The notes beneath the pieces were generated by a model. The model saw nothing but the letters and a program-made list of their open reading frames with translations, made no database searches and was not told where the DNA came from. The position numbers and the translations under genes are program-made. 64,000 bases of DNA from Allolobophora icterica (lineage: Eukaryota; Annelida; Clitellata; Crassiclitellata; Lumbricidae): positions 7,078,858-7,142,857 of the forward strand of contig OY744615.1 of the NCBI GenBank assembly GCA_963556255.1. The letters run 5' to 3'. This document shows positions 40,101 to 51,478 of this stretch, one piece after another; position 1 is the first letter of the stretch, and every line of letters starts with the position of its first letter.

Positions 40101-41240
40101 TGTAAGTAAGCAAGTAAGTATATCCTTTATTAATCCAACTGCTAACCGCATTTTTGTTTACACGTGTATATCACGTCCAGGTTAAAGTACTAAGGCCTAT
40201 ATTCCGGTGAAAATCATCCTAACTATGAAAGATTTGCGAGCCAGACTGTCAGCAGTCGGGAGAACCCGATTATGAACACGAGGTCGCAAAGTATAAATAG
40301 TATGCTTAAGAGGGGATAATAGCGCATACATCGACCGTCTTGCACCAGCGCATAGATTGTCAACATGCACATCAAAGCAGAAGTTATCGGAGAGCGTGAC
40401 ACCCAAGATCTTCATACGTCTGACACTGGTAAGACCAGCGACCTCTATCGGCTGGTTTTCATTCAGTTTTGATCTCGGCTTACGGACAACCATTTCCTGG
40501 GTCTTTGCTTGGTTAAGCTTTAGATTACATCTCGCAGCCCAGATCTCGATGTGCCTGATTTCCGAGTTTATCAAATTGCCGTTGGCAGCAGGAACCAGGA
40601 GATAGGTATCGTCCGCGTACTTGAGTATCCGGTTAGTTGGATGTTTAAGTTTGAGTTTGGAAATTGCTGTTAAGAACAGTATAGGACCAGTTCCAGATCC
40701 CTGAACAATACTGCAGTTGATTTCAATCGCCGCAGAGGTAATTCCTTTAAACTTAGTGCAATGTTGTCGTTGGTGGAGGGCCGCAATGATCCAATTGTAA
40801 GGAGCGGCGGGAATCGGTAAATCCGCCATCTGTTCAGCCAGATGGTCATGCCTCACCGTATCAAATGCTTTTGAAAAATCCAGCGCTATCAGGTGTACAT
40901 AGGCGCTGGACGTCAGCATTTCAGTGAGTTGATGCGTTAATGAACTAACTGCGGCAGTAGTAGACCGAGTGGGCCGAAACGCAAATTGATCGTTAAAAAG
41001 TCGTGATTGTTTTATTCGTCCATCAACACCGGATAGAAATATTTGCGCATCACGATCTTCTCAAGTATCCGACAGAGGACTGAAGTGATTGATATTGGTC
41101 TGAAATCTGCCTCCGTCTTCGGGCGGTAAACCTTTGGGACAGGAGTGATGCAACTTTTCTTCCACTGAGGAGGAATATACTCTGCTCCAATAGAAAGGTT
41201 GGAGAGAACCGCGATGGGCTGCGCAAGATTGTAGGTCTAT
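40101..41240 (-). mobile_element. 5'-truncated non-LTR element, VQGSG-type RT
   Basis: The RT domain runs from about 41240 (PQWKKSCITPVPKVY, DFRPISITSVL) through 40919-40197, with motif A DFSKAFDTVRH, a SIVQGSGTGP motif and the KYADDTYLLVP box. It breaks at a stop near 40995. The short 3' UTR ends in GGATATAC and a (TTAC)n tail at 40101-40120. It lies in intron 5. The clade differs from the GVPQGS elements at 437 and 53325. Confidence 0.82.
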
Positions 41241-41332
41241 TATAATTATATTAATTTCTAGCTCATTGATTTGGGTCATCATCGTCGCCTTCAGCGTCAT
41301 CGTTATCGTCATTAAGTAGTTTTATTAGATAC

Positions 41333-41413
41333 CTTGACGATGATGGCAATCATTCCACCAATCATGATGAAAAACTGAAAGACATCCGTCCATATCACAG
41401 CTCGCATTCCACC
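41333..41413 (-). CDS. SLC5-like symporter exon 5
   Basis: 27 codons in phase 0, GGMRAVIWTDVFQFFIMIGG and an AIIVK end. This is among the most conserved SLC5 signatures (GG..AV.WTD..Q). Acceptor TGTAG, donor GTATCT. Confidence 0.93.
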
Positions 41414-41714
41414 CTACAGTCATAAAATATCCCTCTGAAATCGACACTATTGCTTTCTGAAAATCAAATTCATTGCGATCGCATGGAAGTGACTGGGCCA
41501 CTAGCAAAATAACTGTACCTACAGACCGTTAATCTATTTTTTCTTGGCTTTTCGCGAGTGTCTAAGACACTTGACAGATTAGTAGTGATTGAAGATTGAT
41601 TGATTGATTTTTAGTTTGATTTTGTTGGTTCACTCGTTCAATTCTGTGCTCATTAAATAATTTATTTAATCACTAAATATATCATGTAATGCTTAATACT
41701 TAATACTTAGTGCT

Positions 41715-42160
41715 TATACTTAACGCTGCTGCCCGCGTTATTGGTGGTCTCCTGACGTTTGTCCGCATAAATGCCTGCATTCGGGACACTCTCGACTGGC
41801 TTCCTGTGCAACAACGCATTCAGTTCAAAATTTAACTCTTATGCGCAACTGCTTGGTTGGGGTAGCCTGTCATACCTCAAGACTTTCTGTACCTTGCTTT
41901 CTTCACTCCTTGTTCGCTCTACTCTCCCCTCGGCTGCCAGAGGCCTTCTGGGTGCCCCTATGTTGGCCCCGTTAATTAGAATCGTCATAAGCAGGAATTG
42001 CGGCTCGAGCTCCTCAGCCTTTCTCATTCCCCTTAAACGCCTGAAGACCATATAATTATTTTTAAACGATAGCACTGACTTGGGTCGGGTGCGCCTTGCA
42101 ATCATTCGATGGCGCTTTTATAAATGTACGATTACAACTACAATTACAGTTTTAACATTC
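41715..42160 (+). mobile_element. L2-type non-LTR 3' remnant (degenerate)
   Basis: Broken coding around RIRDTLDWLPVQQRIQFK-like sequence (41770-41840) and a later RT C-terminus. It ends in GGCGCTTTTATAAATGTA near 42110 and is followed by CAATTACA-rich sequence. Confidence 0.6.
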
Positions 42161-42199
42161 TTTTAAACACCCAATGCTATTCAGGCGTTGTGTACTTAC

Positions 42200-42267
42200 G
42201 AGAGCTGTATAGGCAACGGATACAACGGCCATCAGTGGAATTGAAACGGAAAGAGGCAAACCAGTGG
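42200..42267 (-). CDS. SLC5-like symporter exon 4
   Basis: Two bases complete an Ala codon, then 22 codons (TGLPLSVSIPLMAVVSVAYT) of a transmembrane helix. Acceptor ATCAG, donor GTAAGT. Confidence 0.88.
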
Positions 42268-42491
42268 CTGATGAAAGAATAAACATCGATTAATCATTTA
42301 TTCATTTATTTGTTTTATTTCAATTGGCGATTGCGATGATGATGACGATTTTGATCAAAGTGATGATGTATTTATTGACGATGATGATGTTGGTGGCTGC
42401 GGCGGTGAAGGTGGTGGTGGTGATAATGATCATGATGATGAGAATGAAGGAAAGGCACAAAGAAAACACGATAAGCATTGTTTGTAAATAC

Positions 42492-42543
42492 CGGATTCTA
42501 GAGCTGCTGACGGTGCATACATCACCACTCCCATAAACAGAAC
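42492..42543 (-). CDS. SLC5-like symporter exon 3
   Basis: 17 codons plus one base (VLFMGVVMYAPSAALES), matching the MGVVLYAP..AL helix of the family. Acceptor CTTAG, donor GTATTT. Confidence 0.88.
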
Positions 42544-42599
42544 CTAAGAACAGAACAGCTGTAGAACTACCTTTGAACTAATAGCAATCTGTCATTTAT

Positions 42600-43010
42600 A
42601 AGGCCACTTCAAGTGGGAACAGTCAGAAGTCCATGGGACGAAAGAACACCACGACCCGGGACAAAGGAGAACGAAATGCTGAAATTCATACGATATGATG
42701 GGTCAGAGCCGACAAGACAATGACGCATAAGGGTCAGGATCTTAAACTGAATACGCTGCTGGAAGGAGGCCAGTCCAAAGTATCCCGCATAAAGGAAGCT
42801 ATATTGCAAAACCTGGGGACACCGCCAATAAGACGGGCATCGTGATCAAGAACAGACCGAAGCTTCAGAATATTAGCTAGTCAAAGTCCAGCAATGATAA
42901 CATTACCAAAGCCACCCTGATGCAGATAAGGGCGTGAATTGAAGTAGTGACAGCGTGGAAGGAGATGGAGCGGACACAGATGGTAAAAGAACCTCTAGAC
43001 AATGGACGAT
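42600..43010 (-). mobile_element. L2-type non-LTR RT C-terminal remnant
   Basis: Minus-strand pieces (ARLIGGVPRFCNIASFMRD near 42840, then LASFQQRIQFKILTLMRHCL at 42700-42770) are typical of the RT C-terminus. They are truncated on both sides. Confidence 0.6.
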
Positions 43011-43349
43011 ACAAAAACCCGTTTCAATTACTTGGAATCACGCCATCTTCAGAAATCAACAAATCATAATTCCATGTCATCATCCATGTAGAACTGGCTC
43101 TATATAAATCACATCGATTGCAATGTGACTGTGCTAGCTTAGAAAAACCTCATGTGGCCCCTTGGGAGCGCCTACCCTCACCCTCACACCGGAAGAGCAA
43201 CCATCATTGCTCCAATCAAAGATATCTATACTTAAATAAATCAGCGAATCAAGGACGTTGGGAGTGATTGACACAGAAAAGAGAGAAACATACAGAAAGA
43301 GAGAGACAGACAGACAGACAGAGTCAGAGACAGAGAAGGAGACAGAGAA

Positions 43350-43381
<32 letters not shown>

Positions 43382-44100
43382 GCAGTTAAAGCCAGAGAGA
43401 CCGGGAAACAGATATCCAGAATGGCGGCTTTTTTAGAGCCAGGCAGACAGACAAAAAGACACAAAGAGAAATACAGCATGCAGAGAGAGAGAGAAACACA
43501 AAATAAAGATCCTTTCGGTTTACAATAACAGGCACCTGTGACCCTGCACTCCCTGACCAAACTACAGATATTGAACCGTTCTTTGCAGAAAAATATTAGT
43601 CCTTTCCTTACATTACTCGAGACGGAAATCGCTTAAGTTACTCCCTCGCTACCAAACTGACCGCAAAATCAATTTCTTTGAAGGCGTTGGCGAATAATAA
43701 CTCTGTGCGAACTTATATAACCTCATCTTCTCCTTCCATAACTTACGATACCTATCCCACCTAACAAGACGCACTTGTTCAGATCTCTTAGATGTTCATA
43801 GCGCTTTGACGGTCTCCAAAATCGGCTCTATAAATGTCCACCTAGCCCCAAGTTACCTTAACGAGACATATCAGCGGCGAAGTTACTCTTATTTTCACGA
43901 ATTGCCTACACGTTATCTTATTTTATTTTTCTTTGCCCGACTCTGTAATATTTTACCTTATCTTGTAGCATCTTACCCATATTTTCTGTATCATAATGAT
44001 GCATAACCTTACTCTACAGTATCTTAACATTAACCATACCTCACCTTCCCTAACCTTCATCGTCTTACATTACTTTACACTTTAATCGATTTACATCTGC
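43010..44100. other. Intron sequence with purine-rich simple repeats
   Basis: (GA)n/(GACA)n tract at about 43268-43400, otherwise no supported feature. ORFs across the tract are repeat translations. Confidence 0.5.
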
Positions 44101-44109
44101 TTTTAGCCA

Positions 44110-45115
44110 CCTTTAACCATTTTAATTCACTTTTAGTGATTGATTTATATCCACTCACATCGATACCTATATCTCCTTTGATCCACTTAATCAACGAAAG
44201 CTTCGGGCCAACGAACTTCACCACAATTATTTCTGGCCTTAAGCCAGTGCATCCTCACAACCTTATACTAAAATATGCTGATGACACATATCTCTTAGTA
44301 CCGGTACCTTGTCAAATAGTGCAACAATACCTACAGAAATGAACCACATATCCCAATGGGTTTCCAGGTGTAATCTGAAATTAAACATTAAGAAGTCCTC
44401 AGAAATGCCAGTACGTAGGCCGTGGACGGGTCTGGGTATCGACGCAACTACAGCCGAGGTGCAGGGGCTTCCTAAGGGTCGCTAGTATAACAAGTCTAGG
44501 TGTTGTCTTCTCTAAAGATCTTAACTTTAGAACCCATATAGACCACATATGTGCCCGGGCTCGTCAATCGTCCTTCGCATTTCGAACACCATCGGCCCAT
44601 GGTCTGAGAGGGCCAAGTATACACGACGCTGTCAAAGCCACGGACCTGTAAAGGTTGCTCTGCGCCTCCCCGGTATGGTGGGACTTCACAACCGAGAGCG
44701 AGCGTGAGAGGCTGGGAGCCATCCTTAGACGCTCGATAAGACGTGGTTACCTCCCCGATTACTCTCCGTCCATTCAGCGGCTGTGTAGCTTGGCCGACAA
44801 CCGCCTTTTCTTGGAAGTTCTGGTTAATGAAGAGCATGTCCTGCACAGTCTGCTTCCACCTGTAAAGGTCACCGGATATGCACTCCGACCCGAGCCCATG
44901 ACCGAGACATTTCTTCGGCTGACAGTCTCATGAGAAAAACATTCTTAACTAGGGTGCGGTACTTATAACTTGATGAATAACTCTCTGTTTAACACTATAT
45001 AGGTTTTGTCACGGCTAGTTTTGCAGGGCTGTGCGAATGTTTTTATGTGTTTATGTACACAAAATGCGGTTCGAAATTGGTTTAATAAAGAATATTCTAT
45101 TCTATCTTATATCAA
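44110..45115 (+). mobile_element. Degenerate VQGSG/YADD-type non-LTR remnant
   Basis: Frame-shifted RT pieces include LILKYADDTYLLVPV at about 44255-44300, then LGVVFSKDLNFRTHIDHICARARQ near 44500-44570 and a conserved C-terminal extension (44655-44930). The 3' end is at TTTAATAAAGAATATTCTATTCTAT. Related to the element at 40101-41240. It lies in intron 2. Confidence 0.7.
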
Positions 45116-45119
45116 TTTT

Positions 45120-45440
45120 CCCCCTTATATCCACATACATTCACCTATATCCACTTACATCCACTTATATCGATTCATGTTTGACTTATTGATATTTATC
45201 CACTTCAGTCCACTCAAATCCACATTTATGTACACTTTTTTCCATTTTAATCGACATGTCCAATTATATTCACTCACATTCACACTAATATCCACTTTGA
45301 CTATTTATATGCGCCTCATCCCCTCTTATTCACTTACATTCATTCACATCCACATTTGTATACACTTACTTATATGCTCTCACTCACTCATATCCATTTA
45401 TATCAAATCCACTTAGGGCCTATATATTCTAATTATATCT
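45120..45440. repeat. TATATCCACTTA-like low-complexity tract
   Basis: Irregular repetition of TATATCCAC(T/A)TACAT words. No gene. Confidence 0.6.
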
Positions 45441-45842
45441 ACTTTTGTCCAGTTGTATTCAGGACCAGAAGTTTACCTTGTATAAAATCTGGGTGACCTT
45501 CTTAGAAAGACTTTGGACGACTTTTCTAAGTCTCCGAAATCTCTGATGATCTATAGGAGTGGTTTTCAAAGTTTTTGGACCAGAGACCCTTTTTTCTCTA
45601 GACATAGCTCACGGACCCAAGTATTAAAAAAGTCAAATTTAGGATGTTATTGCTAGAAGAGTTAATGAATATTTTTAGAACTCTCTCGCGGACCCCACCA
45701 TATCCTTTGCGGGAACAGCCTGAAGGAAACATTTCTCTTCAATTTTATAAATGAAATTATGACCTTGCCTGCCTTTATGGAGACTGTGTGTGTGAAACTT
45801 TCAGTTTGAATCAGTTGAATGTGCACATAAATTGTCCCTTAC

Positions 45843-45911
45843 CGCAGCTAAAATTCCCAACGAAGAACCAAAAATCTTGATGCTCTTTGACATAAATCGC
45901 TTTTCCAAGTA
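45843..45911 (-). CDS. SLC5-like symporter exon 2
   Basis: 23 codons in phase 0 (YLEKRFMSKSIKIFGSSLGI, ending LAA). The YLE.RF motif directly continues SVYD/SIYD of exon 1, as in other SLC5 proteins. Acceptor TTTAG, donor GTAAGG. Confidence 0.9.
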
Positions 45912-46446
45912 CTAAAAAACGCACACATTGCAGTAATCAATTAACTGGAAAGTGAGTTCTTTCAAAGTCTAACGTACAAGTTATTTTTTGCCTCTCATTT
46001 TCAATTACGCAAGCAATAGCTTAGGCTAAAAGGGTAGGCGTATATTCTGTGGTGACAACATTTACATTATGAGAGGCTTCCATGCTTCGCTGCATATTTG
46101 TTCTAGTATAATTGTACAAGAACAATCATAATTACAAGCACCCTTGTAATTACAGTAAGACTTACAATTACAGTTGTAATAAAATATACAATTACGTTAT
46201 TTGTACTGCTCTAAGTTGCCTGACAATATTACAGTTGTAGTGGGATAACCAGTAAAAAATAAAGATTAATGCTTTGATGGTGCGATACATATAAGACGCA
46301 CTCCGACATTTAAAAGCATCCTAGAATGTTATCACTGTACAATGATGCTATATGAAATCTTACAATTACAAATCACTGCAGTACAACATAGCCTACTGCA
46401 ATGTCATTGCATTACAGTAACGAAATAAAAAGCAGAGTTTACTTAC

Positions 46447-46785
46447 ATCGTAGATGCTGACCAACTTCAACGGATACAGCCACGGAACAATAAAGCGCTC
46501 GACAATGAACAAAGCCAGTGGTGCAGCGAAGATGATGCAGATAAGGAACTGGACTCCGTAGCTGTACATCTCGGCCGTCATTCCTAGCAACAAGATGGCC
46601 GACAGCACGGAAGCGAGCAACGAAATGGCCGTCGGAATGACCTTGAGTTGTCGATTGGCCATTATGAACTCATCGATCGTCTTCTGTCGACCTCCTGTCA
46701 GCGAGTGGTAGATTCCGATGGCCAGAGAGATGACGAGGAATCCGACGAGGATCAGATAGTCCGCCCATTTCAAATGCGATTCCAT
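46447..46785 (-). CDS. SLC5-like symporter exon 1 (start codon)
   Basis: Starts at ATG 46785, 18 bp after an acceptor (TTTCAG at 46809-46804), so a non-coding exon lies upstream. 113 codons: TM1 (about residues 9-28), the GGRQKTIDEFIMANRQL loop, TM2 with the conserved Ser/Ala-rich region (PTAISLLASVLSA), and TM3, ending PLKLVSIYD. Donor GTAAGT. Confidence 0.93.
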
Positions 46786-46803
46786 TGCATCGATTTAATA
46801 TGC

Positions 46804-47620
46804 CTGAAATGAAAAGTTACACCGCATAGTAATATTAGTAGCCATAGCATTAGGTGCACTAGTAGTAACAGTAGTAGTAGCAGCAGCAGCAGTAGTAGTG
46901 ATAGTAGTAGTAGCATCAGTAGTTGTATTAGTCTTAGCAGCAGCAGCAGTGTATTACCACCACTACTAGTAGGTTTTGTTGTAGCAGCAGCAGCAACTAA
47001 AGTGGCTCCTGTGGGCAACATGAAGTTCGCCAGCGGAGAACACCCATGTGGTTCATCTTGAACTCTACCTTTGACACCTGTTGATGAAAACCAGATTGTC
47101 TGTGAATTTTGCTGCTAGTGATCAATAAAGAGACCAATCAATTGATCATTCAATCAAAAGTGAATTTCGCCGTGAGTGTATCGATGCTGGTTGTTGATGT
47201 TCAACTTCTAAGACAATCACGAGAGAATGAAGATTCAAGCCTCAGGAGTGCCATTTTTAAGCGAGGTCAAAAATAAGTTTAGAGAAGCCTTCAGAAATAA
47301 ACGGTCTAACAAATTTTACAGCCCAAGTTAAAGGCAGAAAAACGAGTTATGGCCGGACGCAATCGTTATTAAAACAGTTATATAAAGGTAACGTAGTTTC
47401 AAACCAAGCTGTTCGATAGTTACGCAAGTGTTTGTATACGGATATGTACCTTGATACCGTTCTATGTAGTCCTATGTATGCTCTGTGTGTATGAATGTAC
47501 GCCTATGACTACGCATGTGTACGTAGGTATGTACGTATTTGTATATAAGTCTTTGCATGTATGCATATGCGTGAATGAAAGTTATTATTGGACATTTATT
47601 GAGCGCCACTATCTAATTAC
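46804..47620. other. Upstream/5' intron region, no gene seen
   Basis: Contains an (AGT/AGC)n tract at about 46856-46995 and ATGTA-rich low-complexity sequence at 47440-47570. No exon or promoter could be supported. Confidence 0.4.
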
Positions 47621-47924
47621 CAAGCATTAATCAATGATTGATACACCGTACATAGCGCCACTGGCATTGGCGTCTACTCCATAGAAACCTTGGAGAAAAT
47701 GGTCCAGCCAAAAATAGAAGGGGGGAAATCTGTCAGTGGCACTGTATGCGCCATCATAAATAGGCGGGGGGAGAAGTGGAAGCGGAAGAGGAGAGGAAGT
47801 TGCTCCAATGACTTTAGGGAGGATAGACGCCTCTGGCAACTGGCGCGTAAATATATACGTAGACATTAGACAGCCATCCGCAGCACTGCAGTATTTTTGA
47901 GAGATTCTTAAAATGCCTTCTATA

Positions 47925-48085
47925 AAAGCCTATACAGCAATCGATGGCGCTGAGCAATTGTGAGTGAAGGACTTGATCAAGGTCCCAACAGAGTGACCGT
48001 CTCAGGGAGGATGATCAAATTTGTCTCTATTTGTTACAAAGCGAGCACTCTCACCAAGCGGCTACAATGTCCCACTAAGAAAGCG
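47925..48085. repeat. SINE-like repeat copy
   Basis: CGATGGCGCTGAGCAATTGTGAGTGAAGGAC...TCAAGGTCC is shared with 38810-38880. A GTTACAAAGCGAGCACTCT..CCAAGCGGCTACA block resembles a tRNA-derived head in reverse. Confidence 0.45.
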
Positions 48086-48142
48086 TACACATTATATTAT
48101 TTAGTACTTAGATATAATACCAGGGTCGACCTTCTTCGCCTC

Positions 48143-48273
48143 ACTCTCTCACTCTCTCTCTTTTTTTTCTCTCTCTGTCTCTCTGTCTCTCTCCATCTGT
48201 CCCTGTCTCTGTTTCTGTTTCTGTCTGTTTCTGTCTGTCTCTGTCTGTTTCTGTCTGTCTCTGTCTCTCTGTC

Positions 48274-48304
<31 letters not shown>

Positions 48305-48320
48305 CACTCTCTCTCTCCCC
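48143..48320. repeat. Pyrimidine-rich (CT/CTGT)n tract
   Basis: About 180 bp of CTCT and CTGT repeats. The apparent ORFs on both strands are artefacts. Confidence 0.92.
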
Positions 48321-48604
48321 AGTCTCACTTATAAGAGCACAATGCTGGTATACATGCCTGCAGAAAGTGTACAAGATCAACGAAGAAAGTTTGCCAAGTG
48401 TTATACGGATGTCATAAAACGATGTCACGCTTTGAAGATAAATGCTCGTCGAAAAGTCTCTCCAAGGGCTTGACCTTGTTGCGATGTGAGGGGTAATCCA
48501 TAAAGGACACCCGCAAGAGGATGATGAAAAGTCACTCAAATGTATGTATTATGTAACTAACATGTAGCTTTTACAGAGCTCATTTTAAGATCCTCTCGAA
48601 AGGA

Positions 48605-48620
48605 TATGTGTGTGTGTGTG

Positions 48621-48701
<81 letters not shown>
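48605..48701. repeat. (TG)n(TA)n microsatellite
   Basis: A short TG run followed by about 80 bp of TA. Confidence 0.95.
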
Positions 48702-48705
<4 letters not shown>

Positions 48706-49855
48706 CCTGCGTGTAGTATGGAAATCGGGTCGATGCACATTATTCAATTTTCGTACAAAAGAGGAAAAATAGGCACGATGCAACGCAGCACTTGAAAAAA
48801 TGCGATCCTATTACAGATTTACGTAGTTACAATAATAGAGAAACTCATCTGACGAATTGCATAAAGACCACAGTAAAATAATCTGCCTTAGCAAGTGATT
48901 TAAATGATGTAGCAATCTGGCAAATCCTTCCGTAGTAGACGACTCCAAATTTATAGGAGGAGTACAGAAGGCGAAAGCACATGATACTTAATTTGTCCTA
49001 ACCTAGGTCTTAGCGACAAGCCAGTGCCATAAGAATGCAGTAGACTCAGTATTATCAGTAGAAGTACTAAAATTAGTAACTGTAGCAGTATTTGTAATAG
49101 TTTTTGTTGTAGTCGTAGTCATAGGCGTAGACTCTGGGGTGGGGGCAGCCGGGGCACGTGGCCCCCAATAATTGAGGAGCCGGGGCAATGCCCCCAAAAA
49201 AATCGAGAGGAAAATTTCTTCAAATATTAAAATATTATGTTTCAGTATAGACAAATTTCTTCAGAAGCAGAAAACAGCGACACAGAACTGAAATACAATC
49301 AGAAATTCATAATTAAAACAAAGATTCATTTTTATCTTCAAAATCTTCAAAATGAAACAAACATGCATGTAAACAAAACGCCCCATTTCATACGCATTAA
49401 CGTAACACCTGAAGCCTCGTCTGACGGTCCAGTCCAGCGATGAAAAAAGTTTTTTCGGATTTTGGTTTTTAAAAAAGAAGGAAAGAGAAAACACAAAATT
49501 TGTTTGTTTTTTTGTTTAAAAATTAATTTCTTATTTTTTAGAAGTTATTTTAATAACATTGATTTAATGATTTTTAATTTTGGAAAATCGCAACTGAATT
49601 AAACTGAGTTGGAGCTCTTCTACATGCCATTTTCCAAGATGTTTATGATCCGAAATCCGAAAATCTTAAAAAACATCCAAAACAACAAAAACCCTCAAAA
49701 CAAAAAAAAGACAACAACAAAACAACTTTTTATCTAGAAATTTTTTAACCTCTGGTCCAGAACCCATGCCCCCCAACGATTCAAACACGGGGACCTTAAA
49801 TGGTGTGGCACCCATTCAAACGGGCAAGCGGTGGTGAAGGATCTCACCCGATCAA
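48702..49855. other. No gene seen
   Basis: AT-rich with a GGGGCA/GCCCCC block at 49135-49200 and a GCCCCCCAACG block at 49770-49790. These could be the ends of a decayed MITE, but they do not pair convincingly. Confidence 0.35.
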
Positions 49856-49859
49856 TTCA

Positions 49860-49925
49860 TTGAAAAATGAGCAGGGTCGAAGCCATATACGGTCGCTATA
49901 GAAAATCGCGAACATTTACATTTTA
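49860..49925 (+). mobile_element. Short CR1-type coding fragment
   Basis: Reverse-complement match to 31020-31090 (shares ATTGAAAAAT, GCAGGGTCGA and GGTCGCTATAGAAAATCGCG). A small relic of the family whose 3' part is at 30228-31130. Confidence 0.6.
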
Positions 49926-50286
49926 CATATTTTGGACAAGTTTACGCCAGTGGTCGTAGTAGCAGCTGTAATAGTAATAATAGTAATAACTGTGGCAATC
50001 TCCTTCTCCTTCTTCTCCTTCTTCTTCTTCTACTTCTTCTTCTTCTTCTTCTTTTTCTTCTTCAGGACTCTATCCAATAATTGCCGTTTGTGGGCAAGAC
50101 CACCCTCTGGGCATTGCACTGCGCCACCCCTGCGCCATCTAGTAAGTAGCGCCTCGCGTTGTGGATCGGCTAAAACAACATTTCCCAGTATGGTTCATTG
50201 GAGGAGATCGGTGCTCACGCCTGAATGCCCTAAAGGCGGACAGTGCCAGCGAGGTCACCGATCGGATTGCTATATTACTATCTTTT

Positions 50287-50288
50287 TA

Positions 50289-50375
<87 letters not shown>

Positions 50376-50460
50376 CATCATTATTATTATTATTATTATT
50401 ATTATCATTATTATTATTATTATTATTATTACTATTATTATTATTATTATTATTATTTTT
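50287..50460. repeat. (ATT)n microsatellite
   Basis: About 175 bp of ATT with CAT/ACT interruptions, ending in a T run. Confidence 0.96.
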
Positions 50461-51478
50461 TTTTTTTTTGCCCCGAGGTATACAGTATCCCTCAGGGACT
50501 TCAATATTAACTAATGTAAAAAAAAAGGTGTCCGGAATGGCCCTAATTATTATTATTAAAAATAATAATAATATCACCTTCATCATCAGCATCATCATTT
50601 GTATCTGAAGCGCCATCTCAGCAGGCCTCAGAGTATTATTACTATCATTGTTATTATTATTAATATTGTTTTTCTGCATAATGATAATAAAACGTGCAAA
50701 ATTTTGGTAGTAGTTTATGATCAATTGAAACAAAATTAAGAACTATAAATACCATTCTCTAAAGCCGTTCAAATCTTCTGACTTGACGCAGCGCTTGTGA
50801 TTAAGCTGATGTCCTGCGCTTAGTTTTAAGTAGAGCTTTATGAATTCTTCAGTTTTCAATTTCGATTCTATTAAGTCATGCATAAATTAAGTAACCATAG
50901 ATTTCCGTGAAACAAATGATTAAATAGGAAACAACTTTCCTTTTTCAAGCATTAGACTACTTGATTATGTTAGCACCCTTCTCCATTGACACTCTTTTGA
51001 TTTACTCCTGATTGTGTATTTTGTAAGCTGATGGCGATCAATCAATCAATAAATCAATCAATCAATCAATCAATTAAACACTGAAAAGAGTAGATCATAC
51101 CGCGAGCATATATTGAGCTGCTTGTTGTACGTTTCAGCTTCCAAAACATCCACGACGAAATGAAGACTTTACGCTTCTGAGTCACTGGTTTGAAAGAATC
51201 GTCGCGAGTTCAGAAATCAGGTTACAAAAGGCCTTAGACGTCACCCGACTGTTCTCTTGAAAAATATTATATCCTAATTTATTGCCAGAGTTGACTTATG
51301 CGCTGGCGAAAGGGTTAAGTAAACAGCTATATGAGTACGGCTTTAGCCGGCGTAACTGTTTAACGACATGGGCACCGGAAAACTTTAGGATTTATTATTC
51401 TTCTTTGTATCATAGCCAAGTTAAGACAGCTCGGCACAGGAAAAGGAGAGTTTAGAGCGGTTCGACAGTAAATTGCAG
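50461..51478. other. No gene seen
   Basis: AT-rich. A (ATCA)n tract at 51029-51076 may be the tail of a lost retroelement. Confidence 0.4.

Noticed and set aside
39845..40105. Met-rich ORF
   Set aside because: It is a translation of (GAT)n. The real coding part of this stretch is the minus-strand exon at 39982-40044.
48141..48539. Ser/Leu- and Arg/Glu-rich ORFs
   Set aside because: They arise from the CT/CTGT tract on the two strands.
49085..49800. MITE between the GGGGCA-rich and GCCCCC-rich blocks
   Set aside because: The ends do not form a convincing inverted repeat and no target duplication was found.
49932..50733. Poly-Tyr, poly-Leu and poly-Asn ORFs
   Set aside because: Artefacts of CTT and ATT repeats.
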